64,000 bases of DNA from Clostridium sp. 1001275B_160808_H3 (GCF_015550425.1 NZ_JADNAT010000003.1:1-64000); one strand, 5' to 3'. Positions 28,284-36,571 are shown, numbered from the stretch's first letter. Notes: generated from the sequence alone by a model not told the origin. A program made the numbers and translations.

Positions 28284-28731
28284 TATTATCAGTCCTTTGT
28301 TATAATTTTAAACTTAAACATTATTATAACATTAAGTCCTAATAATGAAAGTATATTATAGTTTCTAAAAATGAGATAAACTAATAAAATATTAGGTATG
28401 TAAAATTATAGTTTAGTATTTAATTTTCTATAGTTTTATACATCTTAAGAAATTCTTTAGAATAATTTTCTTTAATGTTTATTTTCTTTAGGATAATTAG
28501 TGTATTAAATTATAAATACCAATGGTATAATTTAAAATAACATTATGTGGTAGCTAGAATACATGTGTCAATATCTTATAAAATAGTAGTATATTAAATA
28601 AGCATACAAATTTATATTGATATAAAATAATAAATACTTATGTTAAATATATGTTAAGGCTTTTGACTTTTTTGTATAGAATATGCTAGTATGGGAAACA
28701 ATACAATATAATTTTCGATAGAGGTGTGAAA
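28284..28731. other. Divergent intergenic region, ABC operon and DUF368 gene
   Basis: This ~450-bp AT-rich region has no gene. The right end carries a well-formed extended -10 promoter for the DUF368 gene. The left end should contain the ABC operon promoter. I see no riboswitch or strong operator. Confidence 0.5.
28663..28692 (+). promoter_or_regulatory. Extended -10 sigma-A promoter of the DUF368 gene
   Basis: TTGACT at 28663-28668 and TAGTAT at 28687-28692 are 18 bases apart, with a TG dinucleotide one base before the -10 box (extended -10). The start codon lies 39 bases further. Confidence 0.6.
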
Positions 28732-29529
28732 ATGGATTTTTTAAAAAATTTTTTTAAAGGAGTGGCAATTAGTATATCGCAAATTGTTCCTGGAGTTAGT
28801 GGTGGAACTATTGCAATGATCCTTGGAATATATGATAAGCTACTTCATGCAGTAAATAATATTATTAAAGATTTTAAAAATCAATATAAGATATTGATGC
28901 AGGTAGGAATTGGGGCAGTTGTAGGAATATTCTTATTTAGTAATATAGTTAAAACATTATTTGATAATTTTCCTATTCCAGTTGGATATTTATTTATTGG
29001 TGTAATATTAGGTGGGGCACCGCTTATGTTTAGAAAAGCAACAGTTAAAGGATTTAAGAAAAGTAGTCTTTTATATTTAGTTGCTGGTATAATAATAGTT
29101 TTAATGATGGGTAGTCCAAATAATGATGCATCAGCAATAATTACTTCATTAAGTTTAGGGAGCTTCTTATGGCTTTTTATTGGTGGGGTAGTAGTAGCAG
29201 TAGCTCTTATTTTACCAGGTATAAGTGGTTCATTTATGCTATATGTTTTAGGTTTGTACAATACAGTTATAACAGCTGTAGTTCAAATGAATATACCAGT
29301 TTTAATACCAATAGCAATAGGCGGAATTGTCGGAACATTGGCAACAGCTAAAATAATAGAAATGTTATTACTAAAGTATCCAGAACAAACATATATATTA
29401 ATATTTGGATTTATATTAGGTTCAGTATTTTCAGTATTCCCAGGCATTGATGGAGTAAGTAGTATAATAGGTGTAATTCTTGGAATTGGAGGATTTATAT
29501 TTACATATTATATTAGTAGAAATGAATAA
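28732..29529 (+). CDS. DUF368 family undecaprenyl-phosphate translocase (PopT-like)
   Basis: This 265-residue multi-helix membrane protein belongs to DUF368. The family hallmark is a duplicated motif, seen here as IVPGVSGGTIAMILGIYDK near the N-terminus and ILPGISGSFMLYVLGLY near residue 160. Members (PopT) were reported to return undecaprenyl phosphate across the membrane for cell-wall precursor recycling; assignment here rests on the family. The ATG at 28732 is preferred over a GTG six bases earlier because GAGGTG serves as ribosome site. It forms a single-gene unit with its own promoter and terminator. Confidence 0.85.
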   Translation: MDFLKNFFKGVAISISQIVPGVSGGTIAMILGIYDKLLHAVNNIIKDFKNQYKILMQVGIGAVVGIFLFSNIVKTLFDNFPIPVGYLFIGVILGGAPLMFRKATVKGFKKSSLLYLVAGIIIVLMMGSPNNDASAIITSLSLGSFLWLFIGGVVVAVALILPGISGSFMLYVLGLYNTVITAVVQMNIPVLIPIAIGGIVGTLATAKIIEMLLLKYPEQTYILIFGFILGSVFSVFPGIDGVSSIIGVILGIGGFIFTYYISRNE

Positions 29530-29543
29530 TTAGGAAGTATTAA

Positions 29544-29574
29544 GATTGAGGTAAGTACCTCAATCTTTTGTTTT
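29544..29574 (+). terminator. Intrinsic terminator after the DUF368 gene
   Basis: GATTGAGGTA (29544-29553) pairs with TACCTCAATC (29556-29565), followed by TTTTGTTTT. Confidence 0.8.
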
Positions 29575-29702
29575 AGAAAAATTAAGAAATATTAAGATTA
29601 TAAAATGGTAAATTATGTTTAATAAGTGCTGGGGTTTGTGTATAATTATTATAAAATGTATATTAAATTTTAATTTAAGAAAGAGAAGAAAGGAAAGTAT
29701 AA

Positions 29703-29978
29703 ATGGAGATAAATAAAAAAATATGGTCAATAATAGCCGTAATTTTTTCTGTAATGACATTAATATTAATTGGAATGTATTTTGGAGGATATATAAAGTT
29801 TGATTTTGTAATTATGACATTAGGATTAAGTCAATTATTTTCTGGAGTAAGCCAAATAGAATTATCAAATAGAACAAATTCGAATGCAGTAAGAAAACGA
29901 AATAAAAGTGTTGGGATATTTTCAATTATTATAGGGATTGTAATTTTCTTAATGGCTATATTTCAAATATTTTTTTAG
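29703..29978 (+). CDS. Small membrane protein of unknown function
   Basis: This 91-residue protein has three hydrophobic segments (about 8-26, 30-47 and 70-90). A polar stretch, NRTNSNAVRKRNKS, separates the last two. It resembles the short DUF3953-type membrane proteins of Firmicutes, but I would not assign a family firmly. AAAGGAAAG precedes the ATG. No partner genes are adjacent; the next gene is 300 bases away. Confidence 0.6.
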   Translation: MEINKKIWSIIAVIFSVMTLILIGMYFGGYIKFDFVIMTLGLSQLFSGVSQIELSNRTNSNAVRKRNKSVGIFSIIIGIVIFLMAIFQIFF

Positions 29979-30280
29979 ACAAGTAAAGTAGGAAAATGAC
30001 ATTAGTAATTTAGATTAACTCAACTGAAAGAGAGAATTTATAGATTCATGATGTCTATAAAGTTAGAATGGAAGATTTGGAATGGATATAATAGATGATT
30101 ACTTATTATGAATTAATAGATATATGAATTAATAGATATATGGATTAAAAGGTTCTATACAAGGATTCAGATTTCAATAATTAAAAAAAGTGAAGCTAGA
30201 GCTAAAATAATTTTATAATAATTATAAATAAACTTATATAAGCAATAAATAAAAAAATAAATATAAGGGGGAAAGGTTGT
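29979..30280. other. Intergenic region with a short tandem repeat
   Basis: No gene is seen in these 302 bases. The only structure is a 16-bp tandem repeat at 30107-30148 and a weak hairpin near 30038-30060. The strong GGGGGAAAGG ribosome site of the flavodoxin gene ends the region. Confidence 0.5.
30107..30148. repeat. 16-bp tandem direct repeat, 2.6 copies
   Basis: TATGAATTAATAGATA occurs at 30107-30122 and 30123-30138, and a third partial copy (TATGGATTAA) follows at 30139-30148. It is a simple AT-rich minisatellite in non-coding DNA. Confidence 0.7.
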
Positions 30281-30808
30281 ATGTCAAAGATAGCAGTTGT
30301 ATATAAAAGTAAGTATGGGGCAACAAAAAAATATGCAGAATGGTTATCAGAAGATATTGGAGCAGATTTATATTTGCAAGACAACTGTAAAGTTGAAATT
30401 CTTAATAGTTATGACACTATTATTTACGGTGGAGGAATTTATGCTTCTGGAATAGCTGGATTATCTTTTATTAAAAAAAATTATAGTAAGTTAAAAGATA
30501 AAAATATAACAATCTTTGCAGTTGGAGCATCACCATATGATGAAAAAGCTTATAATCATCTAAAGGAACATAATTTATCTGGAGATTTAGAAAATATTAA
30601 ACTTTTTTATTTAAGGGGAATGTTTGATTTGAAGAATATGACATTTAAGGATAAATTACTAATTGGGATGTTAAAGGGAGTTTTAAGTAAAAAGGATTCA
30701 TCTCAATTTGAGCCTTGGGAAAAGGCGCTTGTAGAGTCAATGGATAATGTATCAGATTGGACGAGCAGAGATAATTTAAAGGAAATTAGAAAGTTCTTAG
30801 GGGTATAG
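30281..30808 (+). CDS. Flavodoxin-domain protein (HemG-like)
   Basis: This 175-residue protein has a flavodoxin fold: the FMN-phosphate loop is KSKYGATKKYA at about 9-19 and a second FMN-contact region is YGGGIYASGI near 50. Length and layout match the flavodoxin-like HemG/Flavodoxin_5 group, but no heme-biosynthesis gene is nearby, so a generic FMN electron carrier is as likely. The stop codon is separated from the next gene by a single base, so it forms an operon with the membrane peptidase. Confidence 0.75.
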   Translation: MSKIAVVYKSKYGATKKYAEWLSEDIGADLYLQDNCKVEILNSYDTIIYGGGIYASGIAGLSFIKKNYSKLKDKNITIFAVGASPYDEKAYNHLKEHNLSGDLENIKLFYLRGMFDLKNMTFKDKLLIGMLKGVLSKKDSSQFEPWEKALVESMDNVSDWTSRDNLKEIRKFLGV

Positions 30809-30809
30809 T

Positions 30810-31583
30810 ATGAATAAAAAGGTTTCAATAATAGGGATATTTATATTAATTATGATAATTATTATTACTTTTGGTTATAGAAAGTTAGGAACTATTGAAG
30901 ATAAGATAAAACTGCAAGAAGAAGACAAATATTTTAAGTATTATTCAAATGAAAATGATTCAAAGGCTATTAAGGAGTTAAGCGAAGTATTGAATGATAA
31001 TTATAGTGCTATAACAGAGCGTTTTGACACTAATTTAGAAACAAAAGTAGAAATAACAATTTATCCGAATATAAAGGAATTTCATAAGGCTATTGGAAAT
31101 GAAGATGCTAGTGATGGAATAGTTGGAGTTGCATATGACAATACAATAAAAATGGTATCACCATTAAATCCAGGTTCAATTCATAACAAGGAATCACTTC
31201 TTAAGGTTATTGTACATGAGTTTGTGCATATAGTAACATTTAATATTAATAATCAAAAAGAAAATAATATACCTACTTGGTTTATGGAAGGTATATCAGT
31301 TTATGAAGCTAATCAAATAACAGATTATGAAAAGAAAGCCATAAGAGAAAATCTATCCCAAAATACAGATATTACTATAGATGATATAAATGATAATTTT
31401 TATAATAATCAATTTAGTTATTTATATTCAGGATCTATAGTAGATTTCATTGTAAATGAATTTGGATATGAAAAGTTAATTCAAGTTATAAAATCTCCTA
31501 ATGATATAGAAAATATTTTAGATTTATCAATTGAGGAACTAAAAAATAATTGGATTAACTATGTAGAAAAAAATTATAAGTAA
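30810..31583 (+). CDS. Membrane-anchored gluzincin metallopeptidase (MA-like)
   Basis: This 257-residue protein has one N-terminal membrane helix (about 6-24) and an extracytoplasmic zinc-peptidase domain. The HExxH motif is HEFVH with His136, Glu137 and His140; Glu160 in WFMEGISVYE is the third ligand, giving the gluzincin pattern of the Peptidase_MA_2 type. Its ribosome site lies in the end of the flavodoxin gene (AGGGG). The Csp-like protease genes start 82 bases downstream, so a functional link to spore or envelope proteolysis is possible but unproven. Confidence 0.75.
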   Translation: MNKKVSIIGIFILIMIIIITFGYRKLGTIEDKIKLQEEDKYFKYYSNENDSKAIKELSEVLNDNYSAITERFDTNLETKVEITIYPNIKEFHKAIGNEDASDGIVGVAYDNTIKMVSPLNPGSIHNKESLLKVIVHEFVHIVTFNINNQKENNIPTWFMEGISVYEANQITDYEKKAIRENLSQNTDITIDDINDNFYNNQFSYLYSGSIVDFIVNEFGYEKLIQVIKSPNDIENILDLSIEELKNNWINYVEKNYK

Positions 31584-31665
31584 TTAAAGATGAAGGAACT
31601 TTTTAGAATATTATATATACAAATTAAATATTTATATTATAAATAAATATTTAGTGAGGATATAT

Positions 31666-33471
31666 ATGGCTAACAGAAATAAGTGTAATAAGTATTACTA
31701 CAATGAAGATTCACCAAATTTTCTAGTGGAATATGGTTTAGGATTTCAAGAGGAAATGGAAAAGATAGATTACGCATGTGGAGATAGAATAACAGAAACA
31801 ATAGGAGTAGTATCAGTAAATACTGCTAATTTAGATAGATTATTGACTGAAGTACCAAGTATAATTTTTTTAGAGCCAAGAAGTACTTATGTTCTTCAGG
31901 ATATTTCACCAATTGATATAGATAGTTTTTATACAATAAATAATGATCCGTATTTAAATTTATCAGGAAGAGGAGTATTAGTTGGTTTAGTTGATACAGG
32001 AATAGATTATTTAAATGAAGAATTTACAAGAGAAGATGGATCAACAAGAATATTAAGTATTTGGGATCAAACTATTGTAAATAGTACAAGTGAAAATGTA
32101 TATATTGGTAGAATATTTAGTGCTGAGGACATAAATAAAGCAATAAGTTTTTCTAAGAATAATGGAGATCCATACAATATTGTACCAACAAAAGATACGG
32201 TTGGGCACGGAACAAAGATGGCAAGTATAATTGGAGCCAGAGGATTTAATAGTAATGTTAAAGGTGTAGCAAATGATTGTGAATTTGTAATTGTTAAGCT
32301 TTTAGAATCTAGTAATTTTAAAAAAGTGTTGAGAGAAAATGGACTTCCAGATAGAAGTGTTTATAATGCATCAGAAATTTTAGCTGGTATAGATTATTTA
32401 AAAAAATATGCATTAAAAGCAAAGAGACCATTAGTTATTTGTTTGGGGGTTGGGACTACAGAAGGCAGTCATGATGGTAATAACCTGATATCAAGATATT
32501 TAACTAATGTTTCTAGAAATAGAGGGGTAGTTTCAGTTTGTGGAACAGGAAATCAAGGAGCTGCTCAAGGACATTCTTCAGGGGCCATTAAAAATCAAGG
32601 TGAGATTAAAACTATAGAGTTAAAAATACCTAAATTCCTTGTGGAGCTTCCTTTTTATATTTGGATTAAAAGGCCTAATAAAATGTCAATAAATATAATA
32701 TCACCAGTAGGAGAACAATCAAATTTTATTTCACCTAAGAGAAAAAGTAAAACAGAAATAAAATACGTATTAAGCAATACGATTATGAGTTTATATCATT
32801 TTATACCAGAAACATTTACAGGGCATCAAGTTATAATAATAGGTTTTAGGAATTTAGTACCTGGAATATGGAAGATACAACTAAGTGGAGAGTATATAGT
32901 TGATGGTATATATGATATATGGCTTCCACCAAAAGAAGTATTACCTGAAGGAACAGTTTTTTTGGAGCCTGATCCTAATATAACGCTTACTATTCCTTCA
33001 ACTGCTAGAAAGGTTGTCACTGTAGGTTATTATAATAATGAAAAAAAAGGAGGCGTTTCTGAATCAGGGAGAGGGTTCAATTCTAATGGACTAATAAATC
33101 CAGATATTGTAACAGCAGGAGTAAATATTTTAACTACAAAGCCATTAGGAGGAGTTAGTACACTTTCTGGAAGTAGTGCAGCAACAGCAGTATGTGCAGG
33201 AGCTTGTTGTTTATTATTGCAATGGGGAATAATTGATAAAAATGATTTAACTATGGATTCAATAAAAATTAGATCATATATTATGTATGGAGCACAAAGA
33301 AGAAGTGATTTTATTTACCCTAGTAGGGAGTTCGGGTATGGGGATTTAGATATATTAGGAACGTTTAAATTTATTGCTGGACTATATAAAAGCTATAGCA
33401 GAGATTATAAATATAATGAATACTATGTTGGAAATCTTTTTATAAGACTTCCAAAAGATATGGAGATATAA
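31666..33471 (+). CDS. Csp-type subtilisin-like germination protease, active (CspB-like)
   Basis: This 601-residue S8 protease has the layout of clostridial Csp proteases: an N-terminal prodomain of about 95 residues, a subtilisin domain split by a beta-barrel-type insert (about 330-420), and the C-terminal catalytic segment. The triad is intact: Asp110 in LVDTGIDY, His181 in VGHGTKMAS and Ser504 in SGSSAATAV; the oxyanion Asn is in GTGNQGA. Csp proteases activate the cortex hydrolase SleC during spore germination in Clostridium perfringens and C. difficile. The ATG at 31666 follows a GTGAGGA ribosome site; a GTG twelve bases earlier is less likely. The next gene encodes a catalytically dead paralogue. 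Confidence 0.85.
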   Translation: MANRNKCNKYYYNEDSPNFLVEYGLGFQEEMEKIDYACGDRITETIGVVSVNTANLDRLLTEVPSIIFLEPRSTYVLQDISPIDIDSFYTINNDPYLNLSGRGVLVGLVDTGIDYLNEEFTREDGSTRILSIWDQTIVNSTSENVYIGRIFSAEDINKAISFSKNNGDPYNIVPTKDTVGHGTKMASIIGARGFNSNVKGVANDCEFVIVKLLESSNFKKVLRENGLPDRSVYNASEILAGIDYLKKYALKAKRPLVICLGVGTTEGSHDGNNLISRYLTNVSRNRGVVSVCGTGNQGAAQGHSSGAIKNQGEIKTIELKIPKFLVELPFYIWIKRPNKMSINIISPVGEQSNFISPKRKSKTEIKYVLSNTIMSLYHFIPETFTGHQVIIIGFRNLVPGIWKIQLSGEYIVDGIYDIWLPPKEVLPEGTVFLEPDPNITLTIPSTARKVVTVGYYNNEKKGGVSESGRGFNSNGLINPDIVTAGVNILTTKPLGGVSTLSGSSAATAVCAGACCLLLQWGIIDKNDLTMDSIKIRSYIMYGAQRRSDFIYPSREFGYGDLDILGTFKFIAGLYKSYSRDYKYNEYYVGNLFIRLPKDMEI

Positions 33472-33475
33472 AAGT

Positions 33476-35185
33476 ATGAATGGTGTTGAAAATTTTGATT
33501 ATTATTTTATAAATCCAAATTATAAGCAATATATAGTTGAATATGAAGGAGATATAAAGGGCGAAGTAGAGAAAGTACCTGGATATCATGTACTTATACT
33601 AGATGAAAAATATGCAGTAGTTGCTACGGAAGAGAAATTAGAGATAAATTATAAAATGTTTAAATCAATTTTTTATGTAATGTATCCGGAATTATATACA
33701 TTACAAGATATTAAACTAAATCAAGAGAATAAGAGTAATGTTATAGATATAAAAAATCCATTAGATTTAACCGGTAATAAAGTTATGGTAGCAGTTATAG
33801 GAACAGGTATAGATTATTTATCTAATACCTTTATTACAGAAGATGGGAAAAGTAGAATAGAGTTAATTTGGGATCAAACTATACCTTCAAATGGAAAATC
33901 TGAAGATAAGCAAGCTTATTATGGAAGTATATATACTAATGAAATGATAAATAATGCCATTAGCTTAGCTAGAAATGGAGGAAACCCTTATAGCATAGTA
34001 CCTAGTATAGATGTTAATGGTCATGGAACAACACTAGCAAGTATTATAGGAGGATTTAATAGAGATAATAATTTTAAAGGTATAGCAAGTAAATGTAGCT
34101 TTATAGTTATTAAATTAAAAGAAACTGAGTATTATAAAAATGAATATCAAGTAGAAATACCTATATATAATTTACCTTCAATATATATAGCATTAAAATT
34201 TTTATACGAATATAAATTAAAAAATCTAACTCCAATTGTTATATATTTTCCTCTAGGAACTAACTCTGGAAATCATAAAGGAAGTGGGATATTAGAGGAA
34301 TATATTGAGCTAATATCGATGAGTAGAGGCGTAGTAGTTGTATCGGGAACAGGAAATGAAGGGGCTAATGGCGGACATGCCTCGGGTATAATAAAATCTG
34401 AAGGAGAGATGAAGATAATTCAATTAGATGTTAATAAGAGACAAAAAATTTTACCTGTAGAAATATGGATAGATGCGCCTAATTTTATGACTATTGAAGT
34501 TGTTTCACCAGCAGGAGAAAGTACTGGTTTGAATCCATCTTTAATGAATTTTACAATGAATTATAAATATATATTAGAGGAAACCAATATTGAGATTTCA
34601 TACTTTATACCAGAACAAACATCTGGAGATGAACTTATAAGAGTTACATTTCATAATCTAGTTCCAGGTATATGGCAATTTAGAATAATAGGAAAATTAA
34701 TTATAAATGGTACATTTAATTTATGGTTACCTCAAAGGGGTATTAGACCAGAAAATACAAGGTTCAGTCCATCTGATCCATATAATACTATTACAAACCC
34801 ATCAAACTCAAAGTATACTGTAACTGTAGCAAGCTATAACGAAAGAAATAATAATATTGTTAATTTTTCAGGAGTTGCAAGTCTTGATGAATACTTAGAT
34901 GTAATAGATTTAGCTGCTCCAGGTGTAAATATACTATCTATAGCACCAGGGAATAAGATTACTTTAACAAGTGGAACTGCTGCATCAGCAGCAGTAGTTG
35001 CAGGGGTATGCGCATTGCTTTTAGAATGGGGGATAATAGAAGGAAATGACTTATATATTTATTCACAAAAAATTAAAGCATATTTAGAGAGAGGAACATA
35101 TAAAAGGAAGGGAGATATATATCCTAATCCTCAATGGGGATATGGAATATTAAATGTATTTGAAATTTTTAGAAGTATGATTTGA
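33476..35185 (+). CDS. Csp-type pseudoprotease (CspC-like)
   Basis: This 569-residue paralogue of the upstream protease starts 4 bases after its stop. The whole Csp layout is kept, but two of three catalytic residues are gone: the DTG motif reads VIGTGIDY (Gly109 for Asp) and the serine motif reads SGTAASAAV (Ala502 for Ser). His183 (NGHGTTLAS) and the oxyanion Asn (GTGNEGA) remain. In C. difficile CspC is a pseudoprotease lacking the same two residue types and acts in germinant sensing, whereas C. perfringens CspC has a full triad. A role as germinant sensor or chaperone of the active partner is inferred. No cspA or sleC lies nearby. Confidence 0.83.
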   Translation: MNGVENFDYYFINPNYKQYIVEYEGDIKGEVEKVPGYHVLILDEKYAVVATEEKLEINYKMFKSIFYVMYPELYTLQDIKLNQENKSNVIDIKNPLDLTGNKVMVAVIGTGIDYLSNTFITEDGKSRIELIWDQTIPSNGKSEDKQAYYGSIYTNEMINNAISLARNGGNPYSIVPSIDVNGHGTTLASIIGGFNRDNNFKGIASKCSFIVIKLKETEYYKNEYQVEIPIYNLPSIYIALKFLYEYKLKNLTPIVIYFPLGTNSGNHKGSGILEEYIELISMSRGVVVVSGTGNEGANGGHASGIIKSEGEMKIIQLDVNKRQKILPVEIWIDAPNFMTIEVVSPAGESTGLNPSLMNFTMNYKYILEETNIEISYFIPEQTSGDELIRVTFHNLVPGIWQFRIIGKLIINGTFNLWLPQRGIRPENTRFSPSDPYNTITNPSNSKYTVTVASYNERNNNIVNFSGVASLDEYLDVIDLAAPGVNILSIAPGNKITLTSGTAASAAVVAGVCALLLEWGIIEGNDLYIYSQKIKAYLERGTYKRKGDIYPNPQWGYGILNVFEIFRSMI

Positions 35186-35448
35186 TGTATATCTTAAGAG
35201 ATAAGTATGATTAAGACATTCTAGCTATCACCTTCTTTTCTTATATCAGAAGGTACACTTAATGCAAATATATCGATACAAATTAATATTTTGCTAATGG
35301 AACAAATTTATTTTGGTTAAATTAGTTTAACTAAGATTAAAATTATTTAACTTTTATTTAATTCACTTCTAATTTATAGATGATAACATATAAAAGAAAA
35401 AGTTATTTAAATTAAAGTTAACATGCTTATCAATATAAATAAAGAGAG

Positions 35449-35484
35449 ATCACATTTAAGTAATATAATGTGATTTTTCTTTTT
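35449..35484 (+). terminator. Intrinsic terminator downstream of the Csp operon
   Basis: ATCACATT (35449-35456) pairs with AATGTGAT (35467-35474), followed by TTTTCTTTTT. It lies 260 bases after the last Csp gene and probably ends that transcript. Confidence 0.65.
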
Positions 35485-35589
35485 ATTTAGAATGATTGTA
35501 TAAAATTAATTAGATTGTGATGATAGTTTTCTTTAAGAATTAAGTATGTATAATAAATACCTTAATTACGATATTTTTACATTTTTGTA

Positions 35590-35618
35590 TTTACAGAAAG
35601 TGGATAATGTTATATAAT
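35590..35618 (+). promoter_or_regulatory. Sigma-A promoter of a 28-residue peptide gene
   Basis: TTTACA (35590-35595) and TATAAT (35613-35618) are spaced by exactly 17 bases, about 44 bases before the peptide start codon. This is among the best housekeeping promoters in the window. Confidence 0.65.
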
Positions 35619-35661
35619 AATATAGTAATATTTTACAAATTTTAATTTAGGAGGTAGGGTT

Positions 35662-35748
35662 ATGTTTATTAATTTAAAATCTGATGAAAATAAAATAGAA
35701 TATAGTCTTTTTTTAATTAGTAGCTCTACCAGTGGAGATAATCTGTAA
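35662..35748 (+). CDS. Putative 28-residue peptide, strong start signals
   Basis: The frame starts MFINLKSDENK, continues through a hydrophobic-to-serine stretch (YSLFLISSSTSGDNL) and stops. It has a near-consensus promoter, TTAGGAGG eight bases before the ATG, and an intrinsic terminator 35 bases after the stop, so it looks like a complete one-gene transcript. I recognise no family. It could be a secreted or signalling peptide, or a leader peptide for the downstream terminator: four serine codons lie close together near the stop, and bases 35732-35737 could pair with 35778-35783 just before the terminator. Confidence 0.45.
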   Translation: MFINLKSDENKIEYSLFLISSSTSGDNL

Positions 35749-35782
35749 ATTTTTATGGATTATTAGTTTGTTAATCGTTCCA

Positions 35783-35811
35783 CCGTGAGTTATTAAACTC
35801 ATGGTTTTTTT
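35783..35811 (+). terminator. Intrinsic terminator after the 28-residue peptide frame
   Basis: CCGTGAGTT (35783-35791) pairs with AACTCATGG (35796-35804) with one G-U pair, followed by seven T residues. Confidence 0.8.
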
Positions 35812-35846
35812 AAGGACTTAATTATTTAATAATAAGTGATATTTTA

Positions 35847-35876
35847 ATGACCCTGGGTAAACTAGGGTCATTTTTA
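35847..35876 (+). terminator. Second tandem intrinsic terminator
   Basis: ATGACCCT (35847-35854) pairs with AGGGTCAT (35864-35871), followed by TTTTATAT. Two terminators within 65 bases are unusual and suggest insulation, or an attenuator in front of the next peptide genes. Confidence 0.75.
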
Positions 35877-35909
35877 TATAAAAAATAATTTAAAGGAGGA
35901 TATTATTGA

Positions 35910-36008
35910 ATGATGAAATTAGGAAAATATCAAAAAAATCAAATTGAAATAGGTAAAATAAATATAAATGGAGGAATATTGAATGTTTATTATCGGAGAA
36001 ATAATTAA
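35910..36008 (+). CDS. Putative 32-residue basic peptide
   Basis: The frame reads MMKLGKYQKNQIEIGKININ and ends VYYRRNN. AAAGGAGGA lies eight bases before the first ATG. It is basic and has no membrane segment or Cys. Its 3' end overlaps the start of the 63-residue frame by 26 bases in another frame, with the GGAGGA site of the latter inside it, so only one of the two may be real or both are coupled. No family is recognised. Confidence 0.3.
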   Translation: MMKLGKYQKNQIEIGKININGGILNVYYRRNN

Positions 36009-36174
36009 TACAAATTCAGTTAATAGTAAAAGAGAATCGATTGAATTCGAAAGATATTGCAAAGATGAAAAATTAAGTTCAATTGAGGTTAGACGAGAAA
36101 TTTATAAATCTTCAAAGAATAAAAGCAATAGATTATTAAAGAATCTTAAAATATTAGTGAAAATGATATTTTAG
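35983..36174 (+). CDS. Small basic protein of unknown function (63 residues)
   Basis: The product starts MFIIGEIINTNSVNSKRES and continues as a Lys/Arg/Glu-rich helical sequence, ending in a short hydrophobic tail (ILVKMIF). GGAGGA lies nine bases upstream of the ATG. A strong intrinsic terminator follows 36 bases after the stop. The first four residues, MFI(I/N), repeat the start of the 28-residue peptide at 35662, perhaps by chance. No family is recognised. Confidence 0.5.
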   Translation: MFIIGEIINTNSVNSKRESIEFERYCKDEKLSSIEVRREIYKSSKNKSNRLLKNLKILVKMIF

Positions 36175-36210
36175 TATAAGTAAAAATTTTATAAAATATA
36201 ATATAGTCAA

Positions 36211-36251
36211 AATACTCAACACTAGTTTAAATAATGTTGAGTATTTTTTTG
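36211..36251 (+). terminator. Intrinsic terminator after the small peptide genes
   Basis: AATACTCAACA (36211-36221) is perfectly complementary to TGTTGAGTATT (36235-36245), followed by a T run. Confidence 0.85.
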
Positions 36252-36346
36252 CAAAGTTTATTTTAAATGATCATAATATAAAATAGAAATCATAATATAT
36301 AATATTTAAAGAATTTAGTTAATTTTTTAATATAAGAGAATAATTA

Positions 36347-36571
36347 ATGGCATATACAGATAATTTAAGTAGTGAAGATTTAATAATTCTAACTGATGCC
36401 AGTGCAAAAGCTTTATATAAAAATAAAAGTGCTGATGAAATAAATGTTATTGGGAATTTTATTATTGGAATAGAATGTTTAATGTTAACAATTGCAGCGT
36501 AAGAACAATGCTTAGAATCATTCCAACAAGAAAAAAATAAAAATAGTAGTGGGGGAGTAGGAACGGAATAA
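36347..36571 (+). pseudogene. Small gene interrupted by an in-frame TAA
   Basis: From the ATG at 36347 the frame runs 51 codons (MAYTDNLSSEDL to LMLTIAA), meets TAA at 36500-36502, and then continues in the same frame for 22 sensible codons (EQCLESFQQEKNKNSSGGVG and on) to TAA at 36569. A single CAA-to-TAA change would explain this, giving an original 74-residue protein. The first part resembles short Firmicutes proteins of the DUF6774 sort (alternating acidic helix, then GNFIIGIECLMLTIAA), but this is a weak recognition. There is no good ribosome site. A genuine 51-residue product is still possible. Confidence 0.5.

Larger units (their letters stand above)
35186..35661. other. Intergenic region downstream of the Csp genes
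   Basis: These 476 bases carry no gene over 30 codons that I can support. They hold a weak hairpin (35230-35254), an intrinsic terminator (35449-35484), a sigma-A promoter (35590-35618) and a strong ribosome site (TTAGGAGG) for the peptide gene at 35662. The stretch 35255-35448 looks empty. Confidence 0.5.

Noticed and set aside
28881..29261. 126-codon minus-strand frame opposite the DUF368 gene
   Set aside because: Proline- and threonine-rich shadow frame without a ribosome site, while the plus-strand gene is a clear family member.
30107..30148. Tandem repeats as a CRISPR array
   Set aside because: The 16-bp units are directly adjacent without unique spacers, AT-rich and imperfect in the third copy, and no cas gene is present.
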